From assembly GCA_000755425.1 (NCBI GenBank), contig BBMT01000005.1:248001-312000 (forward strand): 64,000 nt of DNA, read 5' to 3'. This stretch comes from Vibrio maritimus. GTDB lineage: Bacteria; Pseudomonadota; Gammaproteobacteria; Enterobacterales; Vibrionaceae. Numbering within the stretch: the stretch's first letter is position 1; each line of letters begins with the position of its first letter. Positions 53,305 to 64,000 of this stretch are shown piece after piece. A program made the translations under genes and the position numbers. The notes beneath the pieces were generated by a model that did not search any database, was not told the DNA's origin, and was given only the letters and a program-made list of their open reading frames with translations.

Positions 53305-54582
53305 CTAGTTAAAACACGCTTCATTTTCAAGAGCGGTCTCGATTGCTGCCACCAACCTTTCAATATGCTCTGATTGGCTAATGTAGGGAGGCATCATGTA
53401 AATGAGTCTACCAAACGGGCGAATCCAGACGCCTTGCTCAACGAAGTGCTTTTGAATCACTTCCATGTTAACCGCCTTATGCGTTTCGACCACACCGATT
53501 GCCCCCAACCAACGTACATCTTTCACGTTCGAATAGCGTGTTAGTTTCGGCAGCAGTTCTGCAAACAGAGATTCAATACTGCTCACTTGAGACTGCCATT
53601 CGTTATTGGCAACGATATCTAAACTTGCGCTTGCTACGGCACAAGCCAGCGGGTTACCCATGAAGGTTGGGCCGTGCATAAAGCAGCCTGCTTCGCCGCC
53701 ACAGACCGTATCTGCGACGTGCTTACTAGTTAATGTGGCTGACAGTGTCATATAGCCGCCAGTGAGCGCCTTGCCGACGCACATGATGTCTGGCTGGATG
53801 TTGGCGTGTTCGCTGGCGAACAGTTTCCCAGTGCGGCCAAAGCCAGTCGCAATCTCATCAAGAATAAGCAAGATACCATATTGATCGCAAAGCTCTCTCA
53901 CGCGCTTTAGGAAAGTAGGGTGGTACAAGCGCATACCGCCAGCGCCTTGCACAATAGGCTCAAGGATCACCGCAGCAACTTCAGTGTGATGAGCTTCCAT
54001 TTTGCATTTGAAATCACGGATGTCCGCTTCATTCCATTCGTCCCAAAACCCAACCTCTGGAGAATCTGCAAAGATATGCTCAGGCAAAAATCCTTTGTAC
54101 AAGCTATGCATGGAATTATTGGGATCGGTCACTGACATGGCAGCAAACGTGTCGCCGTGGTAGCCGTGTGAGAGAGTCAGGAACTTAGGCCTGCGTTCGC
54201 CGCGAGCGTGCCAATATTGCAGCGCCATCTTCAGTGACACCTCAACCGCAACAGAACCAGAATCAGCTAGGAAAATGTGCTGCATATTCTCAGGTGCAAG
54301 CTCGAGCAGTTTCTTGCTGACATCAATGGCAGGCTGGTGGGTGATACCACCAAACATCACGTGGGACATCTTCTCACTTTGAGACTGCAGCGCTGCATTG
54401 AGCTTTGGGTGGTTATAGCCATGGATGGTCGACCACCAAGACGACATCCCATCGACGAGCTCTGTTCCATCCTCCAAAGTGAGGTGAACGCCTTCAGCGG
54501 ATACTACGGGGTAACAACTAAGGGGATTGAGTGTGGAAGTGTAGGGATGCCAAATGTGTTTTTTGTCGAAATCTAAATCCAT
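53305..54582 (-). CDS. bioA: Adenosylmethionine-8-amino-7-oxononanoate aminotransferase
   Basis: 425 residues from the ATG at 54582 (MDLDFDKKHIWHPYTS); a frame open further upstream is not used. Class III PLP aminotransferase: LILDEIATGFGRTGKLF carries the PLP-binding Asp and VGKALTGGYMTLSAT the Schiff-base Lys. It makes diaminopelargonate in biotin synthesis. Divergent from bioBFCD. Confidence 0.97.
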   Translation of the reverse strand: MDLDFDKKHIWHPYTSTLNPLSCYPVVSAEGVHLTLEDGTELVDGMSSWWSTIHGYNHPKLNAALQSQSEKMSHVMFGGITHQPAIDVSKKLLELAPENMQHIFLADSGSVAVEVSLKMALQYWHARGERRPKFLTLSHGYHGDTFAAMSVTDPNNSMHSLYKGFLPEHIFADSPEVGFWDEWNEADIRDFKCKMEAHHTEVAAVILEPIVQGAGGMRLYHPTFLKRVRELCDQYGILLILDEIATGFGRTGKLFASEHANIQPDIMCVGKALTGGYMTLSATLTSKHVADTVCGGEAGCFMHGPTFMGNPLACAVASASLDIVANNEWQSQVSSIESLFAELLPKLTRYSNVKDVRWLGAIGVVETHKAVNMEVIQKHFVEQGVWIRPFGRLIYMMPPYISQSEHIERLVAAIETALENEACFN

Positions 54583-54610
54583 GAAATGTGATCGCTTAAA
54601 TTTTAACCAA

Positions 54611-54664
54611 GTGTAAACTTGTGTCTGTGGTCGGTGTTGACAGTGTATCGCTTGTCGGTACACT
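54611..54664 (+). promoter_or_regulatory. bioA-bioB operator/promoter region
   Basis: TTGACA (54637-54642) and TACACT (54659-54664), 16 bases apart, form a good bioB promoter. GTGTAAACT (54611-54619) and TGTTGACAG (54635-54643), 15 bases apart, match the BirA half-sites TTGTAAACC and GGTTTACAA at 7 and 6 of 9 positions, with the usual spacing, overlapping the -35 box. Repression by BirA-biotinyl-AMP is inferred. Confidence 0.7.
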
Positions 54665-54702
54665 AGCCAAGACTAAAAACAATGAGAGCAAAGGATTTAA
54701 CT

Positions 54703-55754
54703 GTGGAAGTACGACACGATTGGACGCATGCCGAAGTGCAAGAGCTAATGAACAAGCCGTTTATGGATCTATTGTTCGAAGCGCAAACTGTGCACCGTCA
54801 ACATCAGCAAACCAACCACGTTCAAGTTAGCACCTTGTTGTCGATTAAAACCGGTGCTTGTCCTGAAGATTGTAAGTACTGCCCACAAAGCGCACGCTAT
54901 AAAACCGATGTGGAAGCAGAGCGTTTGATGGAAGTCGAACGTGTGCTAGATGCGGCTCAAAAAGCCAAAAACGCAGGCTCGACACGTTTCTGTATGGGTG
55001 CGGCGTGGAAGAATCCCAAAGAGCGTGACATGCCTTTGCTGACCGACATGATTAAAGGTGTCAAAGAGATGGGGCTAGAAACCTGTATGACGCTAGGTAT
55101 GTTGACGCCAGATCAGGTACTCACCTTGCTGATGCGGGTTTGGATTACTACAACCACAACCTTGACACCTCTCCTGAGTTTTACGGCAATATCATTACAA
55201 CTCGAACTTACCAAGATCGGTTGGATACGCTCAGCCACGTGCGTGATGCCGGTATGAAAATCTGCTCAGGCGGAATTATTGGCATGGGTGAGAGCGCCAA
55301 TGACCGCGCGGGCTTGCTGATGGAGCTTGCCAACCTTCCTGTCCAGCCAGAAAGTGTTCCAATCAACATGCTGGTTAAAGTTAAGGGAACACCGCTTGAA
55401 GAAGTGGATGATGTCGAGCCTTTTGACTTTATTCGTCTTATCGCGATTGCACGAATCATGATGCCGAACTCAGCAGTACGCTTGTCTGCAGGGCGTGAGG
55501 ACATGAATGAGCAAATGCAGGCTCTGTGCTTTATGGCTGGTGCTAACTCGGTGTTCTATGGCTGTAAGCTACTCACCACACCAAACCCAGATGAAGATAA
55601 AGATCTTCAGCTGTTTAAAAAGCTCGGTATTAACCGTGAAGAAACCTCACAAAAACCGGATGAGGTGCAAGAAAATGACCTTCTCGACCAAGTAGTGAGC
55701 CGAGTTGCTGCACGTCCTACCAAAGACGACCTATTTTATGACGCTAGCGTTTAA
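54703..55754 (+). CDS. bioB: Biotin synthase (one missing base)
   Basis: GTG at 54703 is chosen as start ([16 protein letters not shown]), with AAGGA 8 bases upstream; it gives 350 residues after one base is restored near 55118 ([23 protein letters not shown]). The radical-SAM motif CPEDCKYC is near residue 53. BioB inserts sulfur into dethiobiotin. Its end overlaps bioF. Confidence 0.96.
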
Positions 55755-56892
55755 TCAGCGCATTCAAAAGGCGTTTGAAGAGAGAAAGCAGAGCGACTTG
55801 TTGCGCTCTGTCATCCCCTTAGAAAGGGGCAACCAAGCGGTTTTTCAAAACAATGGTCAGTTGTTTGATAATTTCTCTTCGAATGATTACCTCGGCTTAG
55901 CGGCGAGTGATGAGCTCAAGTTTTGTTATCAGCAAGCAGTGAGTGACTATGGCGTTGGTAGCGCAGCATCACCGCTGGTTACAGGCTACTCAAATCAACA
56001 TCAAAACCTCGAGTCTGCTTTAACTGAATGGCTAGGGTATGAGAGTGCACTGTTCTTTTCTTCTGGCTTTGCCGCCAATCAAGCCGCTGTTTTCGCATTG
56101 CTGCAAAAGGGCGATTTGCTGCTTCAAGACAAGCTAAATCACGCTTCATTGATGGAAGCTGGCATGCTGTGTGACGCGGATATGAAACGCTATCGCCACT
56201 GCAACCAAGAGCACCTTGCTCAATTGCTATGCGCCGACAAGCCTATAATGGCGGTGACAGAAAGTGTGTTTAGTATGGATGGCGATATTGCCGATCTCGA
56301 TGGTTTTGTCTCTTTGTGCGAGCAAGCGGGCGCGTTGTCCATGATTGATGACGCTCACGGTATTGGCGTGATTGGTGAGCAGGGCAATGGCGCAGTCGGA
56401 ATAGCAAGTCAACGGGCAGATATTTTGGTCGTGACATTTGGTAAGGCGTTTGGCCTAAATGGTGCCGCCATCTTGTGCTCACGAGAAATGAAAGACTACC
56501 TAACTCAATTTGCGCGTCACTACGTTTACTCAACGGCGTTTTCAGCTGCTCATGCTGTGGCGATCACCAAAGCAGTCGAGATGATTCAAACTCAGCAATG
56601 GCGCCGAGAAAAACTGATTGAACTCGGCGCTATCTACGATGAAACGCTAAGCGGAACTGCGGGTTTTGTTGCTACCAAAACACCAATTAAACCTTGGTTG
56701 GTGGGTGAGGAAAGTGATGTTTTAGCACTGTGCGCTGCATTAAAACGTGAGCAGAGTTGGACGACAGCCATTCGGCCGCCAACAGTCCCTAGGGGCTCGG
56801 CACGGCTTAGAATCACGCTGTCAGCAGCCCACGAAGCGACAGCCGTCCAAGAACTCGCTATCAGTTTAAAACGACATTCGGAGGGATGCTAA
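55738..56892 (+). CDS. bioF: 8-amino-7-oxononanoate synthase
   Basis: 384 residues from the ATG at 55738, overlapping the end of bioB by 17 bases. PLP enzyme of the alpha-oxoamine synthase family: [20 protein letters not shown] and the PLP Lys in [16 protein letters not shown]. Joins pimeloyl-ACP and alanine. bioC starts right after the stop. Confidence 0.95.
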   Translation: MTLAFNQRIQKAFEERKQSDLLRSVIPLERGNQAVFQNNGQLFDNFSSNDYLGLAASDELKFCYQQAVSDYGVGSAASPLVTGYSNQHQNLESALTEWLGYESALFFSSGFAANQAAVFALLQKGDLLLQDKLNHASLMEAGMLCDADMKRYRHCNQEHLAQLLCADKPIMAVTESVFSMDGDIADLDGFVSLCEQAGALSMIDDAHGIGVIGEQGNGAVGIASQRADILVVTFGKAFGLNGAAILCSREMKDYLTQFARHYVYSTAFSAAHAVAITKAVEMIQTQQWRREKLIELGAIYDETLSGTAGFVATKTPIKPWLVGEESDVLALCAALKREQSWTTAIRPPTVPRGSARLRITLSAAHEATAVQELAISLKRHSEGC

Positions 56893-57696
56893 ATGTCAGA
56901 GGTATTGGCAAATCTTGCGGATTATCAGACTAATAAAGCGGCGATATCAGAGTCGTTTGGCCGCGCTGCAAAACACTATGATCAGCACGCCGAACTTCAG
57001 CGCCTCGTTGCGGATCGTTTGTTGGCCTTGCTACCAGCCGATTTGACTGGATATCGTATTCTCGATTTAGGTTGTGGTACTGGATATTGTTCCTTGGCTC
57101 TAATGGAGCGGGGAGCGAATGTTGTATGTGCTGACTTGTCCAGTGAGATGCTTACTGTTGCCAAGCAGCGCTGCGGTACCAAGCGAGTTACCTATCAAGT
57201 GGCGGATGCAGAAGCGCTGCCATTTGAAGACAAGTGTTTTGATGTGGTGATATCAAGTCTTGCATTGCAGTGGTGCAGTGATTTAGCGGTTCCGCTTACT
57301 GAGATGAAGCGAGTTACAAAACTTGGTGGAAGCTTGCATTTTTCAACGCTCCTTGATGGCTCTTTGTTGGAGCTAAAGCGCTCGTGGGGCAAAATTGATG
57401 CATATCAACATGTCAACGACTTTACCTCGCTCAATCAGGTAAAAATTGCGTTAGCGCAATCTGAGTGTATCCACCATCAACTAGACTTGCCGAAAATAGT
57501 TATGTGGTATGAGACCGCTTTTGGTTTGATGAAAGACCTTAAAGGAATTGGAGCAACGCATGTTGAAGGTCGCTCCAAAGGGTTTACCAGTCGACGTGCA
57601 TTGAAGGCGCTCGAACTGGAGTACAAGCAGTACGCAAATCAAAACGGCCTATTACCCGCCAGTTATCAAATTTGTTTAGGATCAGTTGCATTATGA
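56893..57696 (+). CDS. bioC: Malonyl-ACP O-methyltransferase BioC
   Basis: 267 residues. SAM motif [20 protein letters not shown] (about 55-74) and [25 protein letters not shown]. It methylates malonyl-ACP to start pimelate synthesis. GAGGG lies before the ATG; its stop overlaps bioD by 4 bases (ATGA). Confidence 0.95.
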   Translation: MSEVLANLADYQTNKAAISESFGRAAKHYDQHAELQRLVADRLLALLPADLTGYRILDLGCGTGYCSLALMERGANVVCADLSSEMLTVAKQRCGTKRVTYQVADAEALPFEDKCFDVVISSLALQWCSDLAVPLTEMKRVTKLGGSLHFSTLLDGSLLELKRSWGKIDAYQHVNDFTSLNQVKIALAQSECIHHQLDLPKIVMWYETAFGLMKDLKGIGATHVEGRSKGFTSRRALKALELEYKQYANQNGLLPASYQICLGSVAL

Positions 57697-58370
57697 TGAA
57701 AGCACTATTTATTGCAGGTACGGATACTGAAGTTGGGAAAACCGTTGTATCAAAAGCGATATTAAGTGCTGTTGGTGCACAAGGAAAAACGACGATAGGG
57801 TATAAGCCGGTAGCGGCAGGGTGTGAGAAGACTGAGCAAGGTTTACGTAACTCAGATGCGTTGCACCTTCAGCAGGCTGCGAATCTGGATGTTGATTACG
57901 ATCTTGTTAACCCATATGCGTTGTCTTTACCAGCATCCCCTCATATCGCGGCGATTGCTGATGACGTTGAAGTGGATTACCAAGTGCTCTCCAACGTGCT
58001 AGAGCAACATAAACAAAACAGTGATTTTGTGCTGGTAGAAGGCGCAGGCGGTTGGCGTGTACCTGTGTCAAAAGACGATTGTCTATCGACTTGGGTTAAG
58101 CAAGAACAGCTACCAGTCGTGCTTGTTGTGGGTATCAAACTGGGTTGCTTGAGTCACGCGATGCTTACGGCTGAAGCCATCAAAGCGGATGGACTTGAAC
58201 TGGTCGGTTGGGTCGCGAATCGTGTTAACCCTGGCGTTGAGCATTATGCTGAGATCATTGAGATGCTGGAAGGCTCTATGGGTGCGCCGAAATTGGGAGA
58301 AATTCCTTATGTACCTGGCTGCAAGAAACGAGATTTAGGCAAGTACATTAATCTTGAAGTCATTCGTTAA
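57693..58370 (+). CDS. bioD: Dethiobiotin synthetase
   Basis: 225 residues from the ATG at 57693 (or 224 from 57696). P-loop [14 protein letters not shown] is at the N-terminus and [10 protein letters not shown] further on. It closes the ureido ring of dethiobiotin with CO2 and ATP. Last gene of bioBFCD; a terminator follows. Confidence 0.95.
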   Translation: MMKALFIAGTDTEVGKTVVSKAILSAVGAQGKTTIGYKPVAAGCEKTEQGLRNSDALHLQQAANLDVDYDLVNPYALSLPASPHIAAIADDVEVDYQVLSNVLEQHKQNSDFVLVEGAGGWRVPVSKDDCLSTWVKQEQLPVVLVVGIKLGCLSHAMLTAEAIKADGLELVGWVANRVNPGVEHYAEIIEMLEGSMGAPKLGEIPYVPGCKKRDLGKYINLEVIR

Positions 58371-58403
58371 TCAACGAGTAACAAATTAAGCACTTTGCTC
58401 TCT

Positions 58404-58444
58404 AAAAAGCCCTTTGCGTATTCATTAACGCTTGGGGCTTTTTT
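58404..58444 (+). terminator. Terminator after bioD
   Basis: AAAAAGCCC pairs with GGGCTTTTT, with inner TGCG/CGC pairing, and runs into T's, 34 bases after the stop. Confidence 0.85.
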
Positions 58445-58931
58445 GTATTCATTTCATACATAATTTATCAACTCCAGTCTGCTTTTTAATCAAATGCAAC
58501 ACTTTTCAGACTTTTTAACTGGTCGTATCACTTTAGCCTCCTGATTTTTCGTAAGTTTTATCAATTCATGCGATTTAGTAAAACCAATGTTAACTCTATG
58601 TGTTGAATGGGTGATCTCAGTATGGCATTCTGTGACGAAGCACAAGAGTTTCAATGCAATTGGGTTCAATGCTTAATATTGAGCGATAGTGCATTGTAAT
58701 CTCGCTACAAAACGATAATTTAGTGAAAAACCATACGAAAGTTATGGAGCTAATAAGGCCAAAAAACAAGCAAAATAAGGCCTCTCAAACGAATTGTATA
58801 CAAGATTCAACGTTTGAATGATCGGTGTAGTAATCGACATTGTCATCCGTTAAAAACGACGCTAGATACCCCCCAACATATAACCAAAGTGTCTAGCAAC
58901 ATGGAAAGCTGAAATAAAAACGGAGAAATCA
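58445..58931 (+). promoter_or_regulatory. Long leader/promoter region of glgC
   Basis: About 490 bases without a gene precede glgC. GGA motifs typical of CsrA targets occur near the start codon: AACATGGA at 58898-58905 and CGGAG at the ribosome site (58921-58925), plus ATGGAG near 58744. E. coli glgC mRNA is a known CsrA target, so similar control is possible. No palindrome stands out further upstream. Confidence 0.4.
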
Positions 58932-60148
58932 ATGGCTGGTGTTTTAGGAATGATCCTTGCTGGTGGCGAGGGTTCTCGCCTACGTCCTCTTACGGAATCT
59001 CGCAGTAAACCTGCAGTACCTTTTGGAGGCAGTTACCGTCTTATCGACTTTGCGCTTAATAACTTTATTAACGCGGATTTGATGAGAATTTATGTTCTTA
59101 CCCAATTTAAATCTCAATCCCTCTACCAGCACATGCGTAAAGGCTGGAATCTGACGGGGATTACCGACAGATTTATTGACCCAATTCCAGCGCAAATGCG
59201 TGACGGTAAACGATGGTATGAAGCACAGCCGATGCTATCTACCAAAACGTTCGCTTTGTAGAACTTGCTAACCCCGAGCATGTTTGTATCTTTGGTTCTG
59301 ACCATATCTATAAGATGGATATTCGTCAGATGTTAGATTTCCACAAACGTAGTGAGGCTAAACTTACTGTTTCTGCACTTCGTATGCCACTAGCTGAGGC
59401 GTCTGAGTTCGGTGTCATCGAAGTTGACGAAAATGGCAAAATGATTGGCTTTGAAGAGAAGCCTGCCAACCCTAAATCGATCCCAGGTCATCCTGATATG
59501 GCACTGGTTTCTATGGGTAACTACATCTTTGAAGCAGAAAGCTTATGCCATGAGCTTCGCCTTGATGCTGAGAATGAAAACTCTAGCCACGACTTTGGTA
59601 AAGACATCATTCCTAAGATGTTCCCAGAAGGCGGTGTGTATGTGTATGACTTCTCAACCAATAAAATCAGCGGTGAGAAGGATACAACCTATTGGCGCGA
59701 TGTAGGTACTATCGACTCTTACTGGGCGGCTCACATGGATCTGTTGCACGAAGACCCTGAGTTCTCGCTGTATAACCGTAAATGGCCTCTGCATACTTAT
59801 TACCCACCTTTGCCACCTGCGACGTTTGTTGATGCTGAGCATGAAAAAATCAAAGTAACGGACAGCTTAATTGCTGGTGGTAGTTACGTTCGTGGTTCTT
59901 CTATCTACAAATCGGTACTGGGCTTTAGAAGTAATATTGCTGCTGGTTCTGTAGTGAGTGAATCTGTTATTCTAGGTGACGTTAAGATTGGCGCGGGTTG
60001 TACAATCAAGCGCGCAATCATCGACAAAAATGTTGAAATTGCCCCTGGAACTGTGATCGGTGAGGATCTCGAGCTAGACGCGAAGCGTTTCCATGTGTCT
60101 CCAGGTGGCATTGTTGTCATCAAAAAAGGGACAAAAGTTGGATTCTAG
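58932..60148 (+). CDS. glgC: Glucose-1-phosphate adenylyltransferase (one missing base)
   Basis: Adding one G near 59223 restores [18 protein letters not shown] and gives 405 residues. The nucleotidyltransferase start is [21 protein letters not shown] with the activator-site region, and the C-terminal left-handed helix has IxG-type repeats ([20 protein letters not shown]). Makes ADP-glucose for glycogen. glgA starts 2 bases after its stop. Confidence 0.96.
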
Positions 60149-60149
60149 A

Positions 60150-61606
60150 ATGAGAAACATAGACGTATGGTTTCCAGTTTCAGAAGTTCAAGGGCTGATT
60201 AAAAGTGGAGGCTTGGCGGATGTCGCCAAGCTCTGCCGAAAGCGCTTCAAGAACTTGGCAAGGAGGCAGCGATCACGCTACCAGGCTATCAGAAATTACC
60301 TAATAAGGATCAGTATGAGTTTGTGCTCGCCACTGAGCTGGAGCATTGGCCTCATACGCCTTATCAAGTCAAGAAAACCTATCTCGATGGGGTAGAAGTG
60401 TACGTGATCGAGTGCGATCGCTACTTCGACCGCCCAGAGCTTTATGCTGAGCATAACCGAGCGTACGCAGATAACGGCGAGCGCTTTGGCTTTTTCGCTG
60501 CTGCGAGCTTAGACGTGTTACCAAAGCTTGGTATCAAACCTGCGGTTGTGCACGCTAACGACTGGCATACTGCTCTCATCCCATTTCTGCTCAAAACGCG
60601 TTATGCAGAAGATACGCGCTTTGATGGCACGAAATCGGTGCTGACGGTTCACAATGCCATCTTTAAAGGCATCTTTTCGTACAGCCAGCTGGAAATCATT
60701 CCTGAGCTACATCTCTCTGGAATGGAGTTTCTGCAATATGGTGAAGGTTGGGTGAGTACGCTGCGTGCAGGTATTGCCTTTGCGGACAAAATCAACGCCG
60801 TTAGCCCAAACTATGCTGCTGAGCTAGTGACTCCGCTAGGCTCTCATGGCCTAGTTGACGATTTTGTTCATCGTTCTAAGGATCTGCATGGCATCGTCAA
60901 TGGTTGTGATTATTCCGAGTGGAACCCTAAACATGATGAGTTTTTGCCTGCCAACTACGGTGATGAACTAGAAAGCATGTTGTCTGGGAAGCTCGCTTCT
61001 AAGACAGCACTTCAGCAAGAGTTAGGTTTGCCTGAGCGCAACGTACCTATGGTGGGCATGGTGTGCCGATTAACGCATCAGAAAGGTTTCCACTATATCT
61101 TGCCCATTTTGGACAAGTTCCTAAAGAATGATGTTCAGGTAGTGATTATCGGTACCGGTGAGCCACAAATTGCATCTCATTTGAATGATCTCGCTGAAGA
61201 GTTTTCAGACAAACTTAAATTTGTTGAGGCCTATAGCAACCGTTTTGCTCACTTAGTAGAGGCAGGCTCGGACTTCTTTTTGATGCCTTCGGAGTTTGAA
61301 GCGTGCGGCCTTAATCAGATCTACAGTATGGCTTATGGCACTTTGCCTATTGTACGTAAGGTGGGCGGGCTTAAAGATACAGTGATTGATTTTGATGACG
61401 ATCCAGTGAATGCAACAGGCTTTGGCTTTGATGAACCTTGCCATGATGCATTGCTGATTGTTCTGCAACGTGCACTGCTATTTTATCTGCAGCACCCTGA
61501 GCAAATGCATGAAATGCAGCTACGTTCTATGCGTAAGGACTTTAGTTGGACTGAATCAGCGAAGGAATACATTACGATGTATGACTTGGCACTCAGTCAG
61601 CAGTAA
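60150..61606 (+). CDS. glgA: Glycogen synthase (one missing base)
   Basis: The ATG at 60150 starts MRNIDVWFPVSEVQGLIKSGGLADVAK; one A added near 60228 continues ALPKALQELGKEAAITLPGY and gives 485 residues. The KSGGLADV ADP-glucose motif and C-terminal SEFEACGLNQIYSMAYGTLPIVRKVGG (GT5 signature) are present. Elongates glycogen from ADP-glucose. Confidence 0.96.
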
Positions 61607-61615
61607 GCTCAATTG

Positions 61616-61640
61616 AAAAAGCGGCAATCGCCGCTTTTTT
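61616..61640 (+). terminator. Terminator after glgA
   Basis: AAAAAGCGGC and GCCGCTTTTT pair around AATC and extend into T's, 10 bases after the stop. Confidence 0.92.
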
Positions 61641-61752
61641 CATTTTTCGCTACACTTATTAATCATTTTTACCAAATTCCTCGATAGTTTTTGCCTGTCG
61701 TCAGACGAATTATGGTAACTTACTTCCAATTGCATCAAGAATATTGAGTACT

Positions 61753-62549
61753 ATGTCAGAGAGTTTGCTGTTTCATAAAACTTATCAACACCCTACCAGT
61801 AACGAGTGGGTGGTTTTTGTGCATGGCGCAGGCGGTAGTTCAAATATCTGGTTCAAACAAATCCGTGCTTATCGTGAACACTTCAATTTGTTGTTTATAG
61901 ACCTTCGTGGTCATGGTAAGTCGAATCAGTTTCTAAAAGACATCATGTCTAACAAGTACACCTTTAAAGAGGTGACGATGGACATTGTACGCGTGCTGGA
62001 TCATCTGAAAATTCAGTCAGCACATTTCGTTGGCATGTCTCTAGGAACCATCATTGTTCGCAATATTGCGGAGCTCGCGCACTCAAGAGTTCGCTCGATG
62101 GTGCTAGGTGGCGCTGTAACGCGTTTTAACACCCGTTCGCAGATCTTGGTGAAGATAGGCAACTGGAGTAAGCACATGATTCCTTACATGTGGTTATACA
62201 GCCTGTTTGCTTATATTGTGATGCCACAGCCGGGTCAAAAAGAATCTCGTCATTTATTCGTCCGTGAAGCGAAGAAGTTGTGCAGAAAGAGTTTAAGCGC
62301 TGGTATCAACTGACAACAGAAGTGAACCCGCTTAACCGCTACTTCAAAGATCGTGAGTTGCCAATCCCGACTTTGTATTTGATGGGTGATAAAGATTATA
62401 TGTTCATTAAGCCGGTCAAAGAGATGGTGGCTGAACATAAGTCCAGCCGACTTTTAGAGATTAAAGATTGTGGTCACGTGTGCAATGTTGAAAGACCAGA
62501 TGAATTCAATAAGCACTCGATAGATTTCATCAAGTCAGTGGCATCTTAA
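61753..62549 (+). CDS. Alpha/beta-fold hydrolase (one missing base)
   Basis: 265 residues from the ATG at 61753 after one G is added near 62277 (AKKVVQKEFKRWYQL). Oxyanion HGAGGSS, nucleophile in VGMSLGT, acid in MGDKDYMF and His in DCGHVCNVERP form a complete triad set. The substrate is unknown; an esterase or thioesterase is possible. A stop and divergent-facing DUF2007 gene follow. Confidence 0.88.
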
Positions 62550-62861
62550 CTTGTTTGGGGGTTTGACAGTTCCAGCAAACCTCAAACTGCCCTTCATTGA
62601 GTTCATCACATGCAAAACAATGCCAATCAGCGTGATTGGCATTTTGAGTTTTTAACTGCCACTGCTTGATAATGGCTTTTGCATCATGGATTGTTCGATA
62701 TCGAACAGCCAAACATAAGGCAGTGAACTTTCGTCAAAAGGCACTTCACCTCTTAGCCCAAATACTCCCTCGCCGCGCACTTCACAGCGGATACCCTCTG
62801 AAGCCAGTTGTTGCTGCACGATGTGAGTCTCTGGTGGGTTATTGCCAATAAAAATCTTCAT
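62530..62861 (-). CDS. DUF2007 protein with C-terminal zinc ribbon (one missing base)
   Basis: The first half (MKIFIGNNPPETHIVQQQLASEGIRCEVRGEG) is a DUF2007/PII-like putative signal domain. One base added near 62678 joins it to MMQKAIIKQWQ and a zinc ribbon with two CxxC pairs (WHCFACDE...VCWNC). Total 110 residues. Metal-dependent regulation is a guess. Its end overlaps the hydrolase end by 20 bases on the other strand. It directly follows the TVP38 gene. Confidence 0.8.
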
Positions 62862-63544
62862 TTATTCTTGTACCTGCGGTGAGCGAGACAGTCGAGCCAT
62901 GATCCATTTAGCAATGAGCGGGAACAAACCTAGTAGCGCAAAGGATGCCAATACTGTCGGCGATACGATGCCTGATAGACTATCAATGTTGGCAAGTTGC
63001 GTACCGGCGTTTAGATACACTGCAGTACCAGGTAGCATGCCTAGTTGACTCACCAGGTAGTACTTGGATGCGCGGATTGGTGTTAGACCCATTAATAGGT
63101 TGATTAAAAAGAACGGGAATACAGGATGAGTCTGAGTGAAAATAGGTAAAAAGCACCGTCTTTTTCCACGCCTTTGTTGATGGTATCGAGCTTAGAACCA
63201 AATTTACTCTGTACCCAGTCACGAAGCAGGAATCGGCTGCTTAAAAACGCTAATGTCGCACCAATCGTACTCGCGAATGAGACCAGTAGTAGACTTGTCC
63301 AAAAACCAAACAATGCCGCGCCCAGTAAGGTTACAACAGCCGCACCCGGAATCGAAAATGCAGTAATCGCGATGTAGGCAAAAAAGTAGGTGAGTGCCGC
63401 AGTAACAAAATTGGCATCGATGTACTCAGCAAGTGCAGCTTGCTGCGCTTTGGCGTTCTCGAGCGTAAGATGCTGACCAAAATTGACGCCTAAAAATACG
63501 ATGATGGCAACCAGTACTAACCCAAGTATTAGCTTCTTGCTCAT
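62862..63544 (-). CDS. TVP38/TMEM64 family membrane protein (one missing base)
   Basis: 227 residues after adding one C near 63124 (LRLIPVFPFFLINLLMG), a DedA/SNARE-associated fold. The family core FSIPGAAVVTLLGAALFGFW and the GLTPIRASKYYL segment are present, with about five membrane segments. Possibly a lipid scramblase-type protein, by analogy. DUF2007 gene abuts it downstream. Confidence 0.88.
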
Positions 63545-63618
63545 GACGATATCCTTTGTAATGTCTTAATATTAGTGTAGTAGAAAGGGCAGGCGAGCTT
63601 TTCCTTTCATCTAATACG

Positions 63619-63646
63619 AAAAAATCAGCCATAAGGCTGATTTTTT
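63619..63646. terminator. Bidirectional terminator between tfoX and the TVP38 gene
   Basis: AAAAAATCAGCC and GGCTGATTTTTT pair around ATAA. It follows tfoX by 18 bases in the leftward direction and precedes the TVP38 promoter. Confidence 0.9.
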
Positions 63647-63663
63647 ATTGGGAAAACCAAGGG

Positions 63664-64000
63664 TTAGTTGATTAAGCTAGCAAGCTCTTCTCGTTTGGTT
63701 TGTGGTATCACAGACCAGTGAGTACCGTTGATGGCGCCTTCTAGAGCCATAGTAACTCGAGTCCAACTGAGCTTGAATGGGTTCTTTGAATGGCTTTGAA
63801 TGCCTCTACAGAGCCGTGTTGCTGCAGATCGACCACAGATTCGATACCGGCTTTTTTAAGCATACGCTCAGTTGCCAGTCGCAAATTCGGAAGATCTTTT
63901 AATCGGTTTGGCTTCGCCTCAGACTGCTGCTCTTTTTCAGTTTTTGCAAACGCGAGCGCTTGTTTAGCATGAGTCAAGATAGCGTCTTGATCTTGCCAAC
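63664..64000 (-). CDS. tfoX: Competence regulator TfoX, C-terminal part (5' end outside window; one missing base)
   Basis: The frame is open to the window edge, so the N-terminal domain lies beyond 64000. The visible part has the TfoX_C domain ([24 protein letters not shown]: [19 protein letters not shown], then [15 protein letters not shown]). One G added near 63747 changes LLWL-stop to [15 protein letters not shown] and moves the stop to 63664-63666. TfoX turns on chitin-induced natural transformation and T6SS genes in Vibrio. TfoX rather than TfoY is chosen from this segment's wording; not certain. Confidence 0.88.

Overview
The window is chromosomal DNA of a gammaproteobacterium, almost certainly a marine Vibrio. 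The protein sequences and the conserved blocks point there: fimV-truA-accD-folC-dedD-cvpA-purF, apt-dnaX-ybaB-recR, msrB<>gapA-yeaD, cmk-rpsA-ihfB-lapA-lapB-pyrF, ald<>lrp-ftsK-lolA-rarA-serS, bioA<>bioBFCD, glgC-glgA and tfoX. The species cannot be read from the sequence alone. No rRNA, tRNA, CRISPR array, transposase or integrase was seen.

Layout. 0-9 kb: C-terminal part of fimV, then tRNA modification, fatty acid, folate and purine genes with a PurR-type operator before cvpA-purF, and a convergent LysR regulator. 10-17.5 kb: an RssB-like regulator, a DUF454 membrane protein, apt, dnaX (with a conserved programmed-frameshift signal), ybaB, recR, aqpZ and two cysteine-cluster proteins. 17.7-21 kb: a PAS-containing chemoreceptor beside an AT-rich stretch with a small orphan gene and a degenerate CheR-like gene. 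21-30 kb: a BCCT transporter, a ChaN lipoprotein with a Fur-like box, rlmA, yeaD, gapA, msrB, a probable outer-membrane protein and a secreted PL7 alginate lyase. 30.2-34.5 kb is the most accessory-looking part: a cassette-like membrane protein flanked by inverted core sites, three small secreted or membrane proteins, and a PD-(D/E)XK (DUF91/NucS-like) nuclease. 34.5-64 kb returns to core genes (translation, LPS assembly, cysteine regulation, alanine/Lrp, chromosome segregation, lipoprotein sorting, biotin, glycogen) and ends inside tfoX, the competence regulator.

A key property of the record: 24 coding regions, many of them essential or highly conserved (dnaX, lolA, purF, bioB, recR, cysB, glgA), are each broken by one or more single-base indels, nearly always one base missing from a short homopolymer. 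Restoring one base rejoins full-length, correctly sized proteins. I therefore annotate these as single genes with probable sequencing or assembly errors rather than as pseudogenes, and give the approximate indel position in each entry. Coordinates of such genes span both frames.
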